Below are positions 46,615-55,378 of a stretch of 64,000 nt of DNA, piece by piece; within the stretch, counting starts at the first letter, position 1; every line of letters begins with the position of its first letter. Below the pieces are notes generated by a model. The model was not told the origin of the DNA. It saw nothing but the letters and a program-made list of their open reading frames with translations, and did no database searches. The position numbers were made by a program, and so were the translations under genes. The DNA is from Chaenocephalus aceratus (lineage: Eukaryota > Chordata > Actinopteri > Perciformes > Channichthyidae), in NCBI GenBank assembly GCA_023974075.1, contig CM043787.1:31281718-31345717 (forward strand). The letters are read 5' to 3'.

Positions 46615-47066
46615 CGAAACCATGTAAAGCCGGTCCCGCATGCTGGCTCTTACAGAACCGACTAACTCCCCTTTCGTGTATGTACAGCTCTCAACGTGTC
46701 CAGACTTGTAGTGATGTTCACCTCGTTTTATACTTTTATTCTTATTCTGAAAGAAACAGGTGAAATGTGCTAACGTGACGGCCGTCTTTGTGATGGTGAC
46801 GCGTATTGTGCGAGACGAGAGACCTGTAGTTCACTGAGCGGTTTCACACAAACAAATGTGTAACTTCACAGTTTTACGACACATTTTTATTTTTTTGACT
46901 TGCAAAATATTCTTTTAAATTGACAAACATCATATGTGTCATTCGTGGCACAATTCAAACGGGATCAAAAGATAACCTTTCTCTCTCCATTGACTTCAAT
47001 GTATAATTTTACGCTTCCGGGGTCCCATGGAGGCTCCCGGAAAGGGAGGGACTTCGCCTCTCTATA

Positions 47067-48698
47067 GAGAGGCGAAGTCACGCCCATCTACTTCCGGCCC
47101 ATGGGACCCCGGAAGCGAAAAATTAACATTGAATTCAATGGAGAGAGAACACGTATCTTTTGATCCCGTTTGAATTGTGCCACGAACTACACATATGATG
47201 TTTGTCAATCTTAAACAATAAGTTCCATGTCAAAAAAGTCACATTTTGTCGTAAAACTGTTGAAATATAAGACTATGAAAAATACGCGACTACAAAGACT
47301 ACAAATCCCAAATCCCCTTCTGGCTCGCGTAAGTGATGTCACAGGCGATAATTCTCCAAGTGGTTGCGACTCGTAATTAAAGCGAAGAAGAAGATCTCAT
47401 AACCGATTTATTCCCTCCAATAAATAAGAGATTGCTAAAAATAAATGCACTTTTACAAGATGCATGTGTGCTTTGTACCAGGTTGTAATCACATAAGTGA
47501 TCAAACCACTTGCTCGTTCTATCGATTCCCGTCTGATGAAAGGACCAGGAGTCGCCGGATCAGACATATCAGGTAATATACATGTTGTACATGGAACATA
47601 TAGTCAAGTTAGCTACCTAGCTAGTAGCGACGAGTAGCGAGCACGTTAGTTAGCATTACATTACTTAGCCTTGTCATTTTTAGTAGCCTTACCATGAAGT
47701 TATTATTTTATTACATGAAGTAAGAGTAAGAGTAGATGGTAAGTATTTCGTGAAACATTTGAAGAGTAGCCTACTGCGCCATCCACCGGGTGCTATGGAA
47801 GCAGTCAGGGAGAGTCGAAGGCAGGCAGGGAGCTTTGCATGACAGATTCTTCTGGACGTGTTTCATTGTGATGACAGTAAGGGTGAGTCAATCTGTTTGT
47901 TGGAAAGACAGTAGTTGAGTGATTACTGAGAGAAAATTATTAGAAGGGATAATTATTCAAAGTGTTACTTTCACCTGTAATGACACAACGAGATGTAAAA
48001 GGAGATCACACATACAGTATAGAATATCCTGTATAGTCGATATAAAACTGGCCGCTTCAATCTGAAGAGCAACTAAAACAAAACACGGGAGTGTACCTTG
48101 TTCTTGTGAACACTAATGTTATCCACAGCATACACAGAGACCACGAAGTTCTTAAGGAGAAAACTAGTTACTAAAACAAAACACGTTAGTGTACCTTGTT
48201 AGCTAATGTTAGCTAGCTGACATTAACGTTACACATTGCACTCATATTACTCACCGAAACCTTGTAAAGCCGGTCCCGCTGCTCTTACAGAACCGACTAA
48301 CTCCCCTTTCGTGTATGTACAGCTCTCAACATGCCCAGACTTGTAGTGATTTTCACCTCATTTTATACTTTTATTCTCATTCTGAAAGAAACAGGTGAAA
48401 TTTGCGAACGTGACGGCCGTCTTTGTGATGGTGACGCGTATTGTGCGAGACCAAGAGACCTGTAGTTCACTCAGCGGTTTCACACAAAAAAATGTGTAAC
48501 TTCACAGTTTTACGACACATTTTTATTTTTTTGACTTGCAAAATATTCTTTTAAATTGACAAACATCATATGTGTCATTCGTGGCACAATTCAAACGGGA
48601 TCAAAAGATAACCTTTCTCTCTCCATTGACTTCAATGTATAATTTTACGCTTCCGGGGTCCCATGGAGGCTCCCGGAAAGGGAGGGACTTCGCCTCTC
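47067..48698. mobile_element. short internally deleted copy of the THAP/YqaJ transposon
   Basis: The same TIRs (GAGAGGCGAAGTC / GACTTCGCCTCTC) as the 37560-47062 element, and adjacent to it with one TATA (47063-47066) between them. Its left ~0.9 kb matches the left end of the big element, including a THAP exon at 47460-47572. Its right ~0.7 kb (47985-48698) matches the big element's right end, including a copy of the YKSGHVES exon with small deletions. The middle, with transposase and nuclease, is gone. It is followed by TATA at 48699-48702. It can only have been mobilised in trans. Confidence 0.85.
47460..47572 (+). pseudogene. THAP exon, second copy
   Basis: Encodes MHVCFVPGCNHIS followed by SFYRFPSDERTRSR, ending at a GT donor. 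It differs from the first copy at a few residues, including loss of the conserved Trp after SR (W to R). No downstream exon is present in this short element. Confidence 0.8.
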
Positions 48699-48772
48699 TA
48701 TAACATAACATGTACATCACTTCGCTGTACAACTTTTTGTTGGAGGGGGGGGTGTAAGCACAGTTAGTACAT

Positions 48773-49539
48773 GTTTATAAAACGGACAATTCAAATCAAG
48801 CAATCTGATGTTTCTTAGTCGTGATATAATGAGCGTATATCCCGGGTATAATTGTAGTTACTTTTCACAAGTCAGTATCCCTCCGCGTCTGAGAACCGTT
48901 ACAACTGTTACATTACGTCCGTCACGAAACTAACTAACTAACAAAGCTTAAAATGGAAACATTTAAGGTTAACTTCGACCTCCAGGGTGGCCTTACTATG
49001 GAGGAGTGGATTGAGAAGTGCCTATCTCCAGAAAAAAAAGCACCTAAACGACGACAATGCTGTCTGTCTATTATGTTCTCTAGCTGTTATTGTTGTTGCA
49101 TAGCAACCACCTCGCACTATGTTTTGTGCAGAAGGCAGCGGAGGGACTATTTTATTTTGAACATCATTATTTAATAATAAAAACTATTTAAATTGGAGTG
49201 TGTATTTTTCTTTCACATTGCCAGCCACACGTGGTAACCGTTTTATAAATGCAATAGCTCACTTCAGGCCGTGATATACGAATATCTATCGACACTCCGC
49301 TTCGCGTCGGGCCGAACCAAGCCGTAGCACAACAGTGCTGGAGCAGAACAACAGTTTGGAGGAAAAAGTGGGCCGGTCGGAAAATTCACTAGCAATCCCC
49401 CCTCCCAGAGCTCTATATATGGCGCTGCCCCCCTCCTCCCGTTGACAATTTACTAGCGATAACGAGGGCCGGTCGAGATTCCCGGGCTGATTTTTAGTCC
49501 CAGTACGCCACTGAACGTAGCTATTATGTAAGGTGCTGG
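48773..49539. other. spacer between the inverted arms
   Basis: The unique centre of the inverted-arm element. It contains a 73-codon ORF (48953-49174, METFKVNFDLQGG...) with a Cys-rich stretch but no domain I recognise. I give it little weight. A pyrimidine/C-rich region follows near 49400-49440. Confidence 0.5.
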
Positions 49540-50006
49540 TATATATACTAACTGTGCTTCCCCCCCCCCCCAAAAAAAAGTTGTAAATCAAACAAGTGAA
49601 GTACATGTTATAAAGCCGTGGAGGGCTGGAGTTTATAAACCAAAGAGTAACCGCCTGACGGGACGCTGTAATAAGTAAAGCGAACGCACCCGCAAGGACA
49701 CCTGGCCTCCTATTGGTTGAGGGATTTTGACAGGATTGTTGCACAAAAGTTTCGAGCACGCACAGAATAATTCTGAGAGCAGAACAAGTTTCGAGCGCGC
49801 ACAGAATAATTCTGAGCAGCAATATATCTGAGTGCAAGCGTACAGTTTGAGCACAAGCAGAGCAAATCTAAGTGCAAGCAGGCACTATTTGAGTGCGAGG
49901 GCACTATTTGAGTGCGAGGACAGAGTTTGAGGGAAATAAATACATAAAGTATGCTCTCAAATTTAAATACCACGCTCTTGAATAAAGATAGGGAATAACC
50001 CCCATA
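49540..50006 (-). repeat. right inverted arm
   Basis: Inverted copy of the left arm. Its inner end (ACTAACTGTGCTTCCCCCC) pairs with GGGGGGTGTAAGCACAGTTAGT at 48745-48768, which shows that the left arm was interrupted after 37559. Confidence 0.85.
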
Positions 50007-50019
50007 AATAACCCTCATA

Positions 50020-50540
50020 CTAGTGGTTTCAGATCATGACCTGGTCTAATGTGGTCGACATGTAAAAAAAGCACTGAAATCTCCCATTTTCGTATTTTCA
50101 CAAATAGAATTAAGGTTTCACAAATCTCAAACTGGGTTATAAATAATCTTTAGCCTCCGTGGGATAATCCAGTCCAGATTTGATGAGTCTAGGTCTAGTG
50201 GTTTCCGATCAGGACCTGGTCTAATGTGGTCTACATGTAAAAAAAAAAGCACTGAAATCTCCCTTTTCTGTATTTTCACAAATAGAATTAAGGTTTCACA
50301 AATCTGAAACTGTATTATAAAGAATGTTTAGCCTCCGTGGGATAATCCAGTCCAGATTTTATGAGTGTAGGTCTAGTGGTTTCAGATCAGGACCTGGTCT
50401 AATGTGGTGAAGATGCGAAAAAAGCACTGAAATCTCCCTTGTTTGTATTTTCACAAATAGAATAAAGGTTTTGCAAATCTCAAACTGGGTTATAAAGAAT
50501 CTTTAGACCCTCTGGGATAATCCAGTCCAAATAAATCGGC
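50020..50540. repeat. three tandem copies of a ~176-bp unit
   Basis: Each unit begins CTAGTGGTTTCAGATCA (50020, 50195, 50373) and contains ACCTGGTCTAATGTGGT, TTTCACAAATAGAAT and GGGATAATCCAGTCC. Units differ by a few substitutions and 2-3 bp indels. It is a short satellite-like array within the hAT-bounded region. Confidence 0.9.
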
Positions 50541-50922
50541 TATGCAGCGATTTAAGAGGTTCAAACACGGAAGATCGTTCGCTCAGCGCTGTAAATTAAA
50601 TGTCCCTTAACTTTCCCCTTAACTGCCGAATCGGATGCTCTGAATCGGAAGCCAACTTCAGCGACGTCCATTTTCATCACTTACAGCTACCATCGTACAG
50701 GGCAAATGAAACGCGTAACCCGGGGTGAAAAGGGTGTTACATTTACTTAATTATGAATATTGTTACATCAAGGCCGAAAATTAGGATGAGCCCCAACGGT
50801 CAAAATGTGTTTTTCCCTCCCAGAGCTGCCAGCGCAGCGCTTCCCCAGATCTGGCGCCCGAGGCGAACATCTATAACGCAAGTGCGGGCCGGCCCTGAGT
50901 TCATATGCAACTCGCAAATGTC

Positions 50923-51003
50923 TTTCTCTCTCTCCTCTCTTCTCTCTCCTCTCTTTTATCTCCTCTCTTTTCTGTTCTCCCTTCTCTCTCTCCCTCTCTC
51001 AAT
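50923..51003. repeat. polypyrimidine (TCTC-rich) tract
   Basis: A simple CT-rich run near the right end of the 16.7-kb hAT element. It is low-complexity, with no other feature seen. Confidence 0.8.
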
Positions 51004-51342
51004 GTTGGTACGCAAATGCGCCTTTTTTCAAATGACCCGGTGCTCTTTTTTTGGCGGAAGTGCGCATGCGCACCTGCGCAAAAGTTATGTGCAGCCCTGC
51101 TTATAACTTAAGGTACCATGAATTAGATGTAGTAGCCAATGTCAGAATAACATAAATAAAATGTGTATCTTTAGATGTTGTGAAGGACTCAATATGATCA
51201 ATTATTTTCTTCTAAAACTATAATCAATTGTGTCAAAAGCATTTATGATTAACAATTAATACAAACTGTGTTGGTTCCAGAGAGGTCAAGTTATAGGCGG
51301 TAAATAGTAGCACAAAACCTAATAACTGTGGCTCAGAGCTTA

Positions 51343-51848
51343 AGCCCCGGCCACACGAGGACGATAAAGCAAACGGACCGCAATCGTTATCAAAAAAGTC
51401 TTCTGTCCACACGCAACAGGCACCAGAAACGTGTGCGTACGAGACAACGTGCGCGCGCTGGAGACGCTGTAGTACATATGCCAGGCCTGTAAGTAGTGCT
51501 GTAGTCCTGCCACAAAAGCAGCGAAGAAGACTTCCCGCACATGGTTGCTATGGTTGCCCTTCTGTTTATTCTCCGCTGTGGACGCTCTGGCTCTTTTTCT
51601 CCCTCGCCGAGGCCAACACACTCACTCCATAAACGTCCAGGAGTGACGCTTGGTCAGGGTCCCCGAGGCGTGCAGTTGTGACGCTCCTAGGCTCCTTCAG
51701 CTTCATAAAGGGATGCAAATAGCTTTCAACTGATTGCAATGTTTTCCCATCTGCGGTGGGATTTGACGCTCGTGGAAGCACGGCAATCGTTTGTGTCGGC
51801 TGCCCTTAAAGGCAATGTGAGCGTCCATTCCCATTGGATAACGGAGAA
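51343..51848 (-). repeat. DNA-transposon remnant, possibly PIF/Harbinger-like
   Basis: One end reads GCCCCGGCCACACGAGGACG, a CG-rich terminus style common in fish Harbinger or similar MITEs. The segment 51700-51790 matches, in inverted orientation, the sequence at 60385-60490 (CATTGCAATCAGTTGAAAG and CCCTTTATGAAG). It may include a degraded coding exon, but no domain is certain. Confidence 0.4.
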
Positions 51849-51849
51849 T

Positions 51850-52251
51850 TGTACACCCGGAAGTAAGTATTCCCCTTACTGTCGATTGATTTTACAGTGA
51901 TATCTGCACTACTCATCGACTAAAAAACACCAGAGTATCCTTGTTAACTACACAACATTGATTGGTTTAAATTGTGTGCAATGCTTTTGTATTTTTCCCC
52001 TTCGATTCGGAAAAACACATATTATTTCGGAGTAAAGGATGGCAGAAGACACTACACTACCCAGAATCCCCAGCTATCGTTTAGGACTACACCATGTGCT
52101 CTGTTTGACAAACCCCGTGATTAGTTCTCAAGCTCTGTGATTGGATGTTGGAGTGGCAGTGCGCGAATGTTTTCGGTCTGTTTCCGGTATTTGTTAATGA
52201 CGATGTGATGTGAGATGTGAGACTGGAATTGCACAGGGGAAAATAACGTAT
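51850..52251 (-). repeat. unclassified dispersed repeat, copy 2 (part left of gypsy)
   Basis: Carries CACCCGGAAGTAAGTATTC, TGACAAACCCCGTGAT and GGGGAAAATAACGTAT, shared with the 35361-35600 region. Reading across the gypsy insertion, it continues at 57648, with a 4-bp GTAT duplicated. Confidence 0.7.
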
Positions 52252-52552
52252 TGTAGCGACCCTGCATAGGATGTCCAGGGTGTCACTCAGGCATCCCCCG
52301 TCTCTCTGCCAATCATGGAGCTGCACAGTGATGCTGGTTGGTGTGCGGGCCTGTGGTTGGGGGAGCGGACGGGGGAGGGCGGGGAGTTGTGACGTAGACA
52401 CTGCTATATATATATATGTGAGGGGGAGGAGTTAGGTTAGTGTGAGGTAGAACCCACGAAGTGACATGTACCTGTGATCATCTGCGAATAAGAAGAGTTA
52501 TTAAAGCCTAATAACGAGAAGCCTGTTTCCGACTCACCTTGTGAACGTTACA
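52252..52552 (+). repeat. gypsy 5' LTR
   Basis: 301 bp, with a TATA-rich stretch (near 52406-52421) preceding GTGAGGG, which is probably the promoter region. Confidence 0.95.
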
Positions 52553-52553
52553 T

Positions 52554-52567
52554 TGGTGTCAGAAGTG
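52554..52567 (+). promoter_or_regulatory. gypsy primer-binding site (tRNA-Leu)
   Basis: TGGTGTCAGAAGTG, one base after the LTR. It is the reverse complement of the 3' end CACUUCUGACA-CCA of vertebrate tRNA-Leu (CAG/CAA group). Confidence 0.8.
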
Positions 52568-52643
52568 ACTTTTCGAACGGAGGACGTCTATCCTGACGGG
52601 AGTCCGTAACTGCGTCACGGAGCTAGCCGGGAAGCTAGCGGAG

Positions 52644-53618
52644 ATGGAAAAGTTCAGCAAGATGGGAGTGAAGCAGGAAAATAGTGATGATGAGGAAGAT
52701 GGAGCATGCGGGTGGTCGAAGGACATGAGGAGAGAGTTCATGAGTGCACGGGAGGCGAGAGAGCGCCTGAGAGAGTCGGCGGTGAAGATGGCTAGAGACG
52801 CGGGAATGTCGCCGTCTTCCGCGCCATTTCGCGCCATTTCCAAGCGGGATGTAAACAACAATGGCGGCGCCCATCAACCAGCAGCAGCCGCCGCCGGGTC
52901 CGTGAAAACACCCAAATACTCGGGTAAGGCAGACTGGGAGGCTTTCCATGCCCAATTTGAGCTACTTGCACATGCCGGGGGGTGGTCAATAGAGACTAAA
53001 GCACTACAGCTAGCTTTGTGCCTCACAGACGAGGCTCTTTCATGTCTGCTACTACTTAGCCCTGTGGACCGACTCAACTATGAAGAGTTAGCGGGGGCTT
53101 TGAAGAGGCGGTTTGGACAGTGTTTCCCACCAGAGCTGCTCCGGAACGAGTTGAGTAACCGCTGTAGGGAGTTTGGGGAGACGCTGCGTGCGTTGGCTAA
53201 CAACGTGGAGAGCCTGACGCGGCGGGCGTATGCACACATGCCACCCGGAGTGCAGAGTGAGCTGGCACGTGACCAATTCATCAGGGCTCTCCGGCCTACG
53301 GACTTGAGGGTCGAGGTACAGCTGCAGCATCCACAGTCCTTGCAGGCGGCCTTGGAGATGGCTGTGGAGAGAGAGAACGTGTGGAGTGGAGCTGCTAGGA
53401 GCGGCGGAGTGCCGGCGGCGCCGGCTGTGAGGAGCTGCAGGGAGGAGGAGAAGCCTGCATGGGTTACCGAGATGACGGAAATGATAAGGGCTGTTTCTCT
53501 TCAGCCAACACACAGACCAGGTACCTGGGTCTGCTGGGAGTGTGGTCAGCCAGGACATTTGGCCAGAGACTTCTCCAAGGCACGCCGATCCCAGGGAAAC
53601 GTCGGGGGGCCCGCATAA
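52644..53618 (+). CDS. gypsy Gag (324 aa)
   Basis: A capsid-like region spans residues ~85-240 (KYSGKADWEAFHAQFELLA, RRFGQCFPPELLRNEL). A zinc knuckle at 53531-53572 reads CWECGQPGHLARDF, so the last Cys of CX2CX4HX4C is replaced by Phe. The next reading frame starts within its 3' end. Confidence 0.88.
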   Translation: MEKFSKMGVKQENSDDEEDGACGWSKDMRREFMSAREARERLRESAVKMARDAGMSPSSAPFRAISKRDVNNNGGAHQPAAAAAGSVKTPKYSGKADWEAFHAQFELLAHAGGWSIETKALQLALCLTDEALSCLLLLSPVDRLNYEELAGALKRRFGQCFPPELLRNELSNRCREFGETLRALANNVESLTRRAYAHMPPGVQSELARDQFIRALRPTDLRVEVQLQHPQSLQAALEMAVERENVWSGAARSGGVPAAPAVRSCREEEKPAWVTEMTEMIRAVSLQPTHRPGTWVCWECGQPGHLARDFSKARRSQGNVGGPA

Positions 53619-54528
53619 AGGAGAATATGCGGAACCAAGCCCAAAGACTCCCCAACCAAACCACAGCTCTATTGCCACCGACTCAGACATCCGAGGAACG
53701 AGCCCGATAGCACAGCCGGGTCTACGCACAGTCACAGGAGAGTTGGCAGCTATGAAAGGAAGAGGCGTGCTGTCTGTGTCGGTGGGGGGAGTGGAAGTGC
53801 GGCACCCCGTGTGGATAGCGGATGTACAGGACCCGTGTATTCTGGGTTTGGACTTTTTGAAGGCGACGGGCTGCCTCCTGGATCTTCAAGCAGGCACAGT
53901 GAGTTTCCGGGGGGGGCCTGTGATTACTATGACCCGTATCCACAACCCTGCTGAGCCTGCGGGGAGACCCCCTACACCCACCGTGAGTACCCTAGAAACC
54001 GAGGAAAACCCTCCCTCCGTTCCTGTGGCCCCGGTGACGCCCACTCAGGACAATTCCCCACCTGTCACCCCCGGACTGCGCCACCCGAGCACAGCCCCCC
54101 CCCAGTTACACCAGACGGAGGTAGAAGAGGCTCAGTCTGCAGTATTGGAGGTGTGGAGGAAGAACTGTGGCGGCCTAAATCCCGAGCAGCAAGAGCAATT
54201 GGGGCAGCTTCTGCTAGAGTTCCAGGGCAGTTTTGCCATGAAGGAGGAGGAGGTGGGCCGAACGCATCTGGTGGAACATGAGATTGATACGGGGGACTCG
54301 CGGCCCATCAGGTGTCGCCCGCGGCGACTTCCCCTGGCTCGTCAGCAGGCTTGCGACGAGGCAGTGCAGAGCATGCTGCAGGCAGACATAATCGAGCCCT
54401 CCGACAGCCCCACGGGCAGCACCGGTAGTCATGGTCCCGAAGAAGACAGGTGGCTGGCGGCTATGCTCAGACTACAGACCGGTGAATGGGGTCACCAAGA
54501 AGGATTCATACCCCCTTCCCCGCATTGA
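53542..54528 (+). pseudogene. gypsy protease remnant and RT N-terminus
   Basis: The C-terminal half of the retropepsin domain is present (HPVWIADVQDPCILGLDFLK), but no DTG/DSG catalytic triplet is seen before it, suggesting an internal deletion around 53620-53720. The linker to RT includes HEIDTGDSRPIRCRPRRLP. An extra base near 54413 ends the correct frame. Confidence 0.75.
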
Positions 54529-55378
54529 TGAGTACCTGGACTTGGTCGCAGGGTCGTCGTGGTTCTCTTCCTTGGACCTCCGCAGCGGGTATTACCAAGT
54601 CCCTCTTGCCCCAGAGGCCAGACCAAAAACGGCTTTCTGCACCGGCCGGGGACTATGGCAGTTCAAGGTCCTCAGTTTTGGGCTGTGTAATGCCCCGGCC
54701 ACCTTTGTGCGATTGATGGACAGGGTGCTGTCTGGGATTCCCCGCCAACAGTGTTTGGTTTACCTGGACGACATCCTGGTGCATGGCAGCTCGTTTGAGG
54801 CAGCCCTGGGATCTCTGAGTGTGGTGCTGGAGAGGATCAGAGACGCTGGTTTGAAGCTACATCCAGATAAGTGTCATTTCCTGCAGAGAGAGGTCACTTT
54901 CCTGGGACACAAAGTGGGGGGGGAGGGCATCGGCACCCTGCATGAGAAAGTGCAGGCGGTCACAGGCTGGCCAAATCCTCGCAACCAGAAACAGCTGAAG
55001 AGTTTCCTGGGCCTGGCCTCGTACTACAGGAAATTTGTACGGCGTTTTGCTGGCACTGCCGCACCCCTGTTCCAGCTGCTGCAGAAGGACAGGGATTTCC
55101 TGTGGTCTGAGCAATGTCAAGCAGCGTTTGACGGCCTTCGGCGTGCCTTGAGTGAAGCCCCGGTTCTCACCCCAGCCAACCCCAGGCTGCCGTTCACCCT
55201 GGATACAGACGCTAGCGGCGTTGGGGTACACCAGAGGGGGAGCGGGTGGTGGCATACTTCAGCCGGGCGTTCAACAAAGCGGAGCGACGATACTGCGTCA
55301 CCCGCAGGGAACTTTTGGCAGTGGTGCTGTCCATCAGGCACTTTAAGTACTACCTGTGCGGGCAGGCGTTCACGGTGA
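54431..55378 (+). pseudogene. gypsy reverse transcriptase
   Basis: Motifs: VPKKTGGWRLCSDYRPVN, WFSSLDLRSGYYQVPL, FKVLSFGLCNAPATF, the catalytic YLDD (VYLDDILVH near 54760), and GHKVGGEGI. The RNase H start TLDTDASGVGV is present, then the frame is lost near 55225 with an apparent small deletion. Confidence 0.92.

Larger units (their letters stand above)
40143..46746 (-). pseudogene. SWIM zinc-finger / YqaJ exonuclease gene of the transposon
   Basis: Two minus-strand exons: 46615-46746 (YKSGHVESCTYTKGELVGS... ending YMVS at a GT donor) and 40143-40912 (starting ICMGDDGAM after an AG). The SWIM finger is VCDCARGMYKCSHAALLA (C-X-C-Xn-C-X-H), followed by SSTDVECQW. The YqaJ/lambda-exonuclease-like domain begins TASKFGAVLRSG and contains VNWGVVNEAEEVKAF. 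The region of the catalytic Asp and the E-X-K motif (EVK, near 40155) is present at nucleotide level but separated by frameshifts. Other frameshifts lie near 40430 and 40640-40715. The gene is truncated at the TA repeat. A LINE inserted in the intron. The nuclease probably serves the transposon; the exact role is unknown to me. Confidence 0.75.
37560..47062. mobile_element. THAP + SWIM/YqaJ two-gene DNA transposon (ISL2EU-like), degenerate
   Basis: Terminal inverted repeats GAGAGGCGAAGTC (37560) and GACTTCGCCTCTC (ending 47062) are flanked by TATA at both ends. The inverted similarity extends inward (CCATGGGACCCCGGAAGC / GCTTCCGGGGTCCCATGG). A THAP exon reads rightward at 37970-38082, and a SWIM-YqaJ gene reads leftward (46746 to 40143). 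This convergent two-gene plan fits the ISL2EU class as I recall it. The element is interrupted by a LINE (41090-46095) and a histone H3 fragment. The main transposase is mostly unrecognisable. Confidence 0.75.
37162..50006. mobile_element. element with ~470-bp inverted arms (split by two transposons)
   Basis: Left arm 37162-37559 continues at 48703-48772 after the two insertions. Right arm 49540-50006 is its inverted copy. Outer ends read TATGGGGGTTATTCCC and GGGAATAACCCCCATA. The arms contain internal direct repeats (CACTCAAATAGTGCC twice; CTCAGAATTATTCTGTGCG twice). Removing the insertions leaves about 1.7 kb, so this looks like a nonautonomous or foldback DNA element. A TA or similar short target duplication is possible (CTA/TAA flanks) but ambiguous. 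Confidence 0.75.
34434..51099. mobile_element. hAT-type element, 16.7 kb, filled by nested insertions
   Basis: The left end reads CAGGGGTGCACATAACTTTT (from 34434). The right end, reverse complemented, reads CAGGGCTGCACATAACTTTT (ending 51099), so the terminal inverted repeats match at 19 of 20 bases. Perfect 8-bp target duplications CTTATAAC flank both ends (34426-34433 and 51100-51107). Length of duplication and CAGGG termini are hAT hallmarks. The element's own transposase is not clearly visible; most of the interior is younger insertions listed separately. The original element was probably short and nonautonomous. Confidence 0.85.

Noticed and set aside
37560..48702. P-element identity for the THAP transposons
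   Set aside because: THAP exons also occur in P elements, but those make 8-bp duplications, whereas only TATA is shared here. The YqaJ/SWIM gene also points away from P.
48953..49174. 73-codon frame between the inverted arms as a gene
   Set aside because: It is short, with no known domain and no transcription evidence; recorded only as part of the spacer.
50020..50540. CRISPR-like array
   Set aside because: The units are about 176 bp with no short repeat/spacer pattern; it is a eukaryotic tandem repeat.
53078..53735. Long antisense open frame over gypsy gag
   Set aside because: A shadow of the GC-rich gag frame; no domain.
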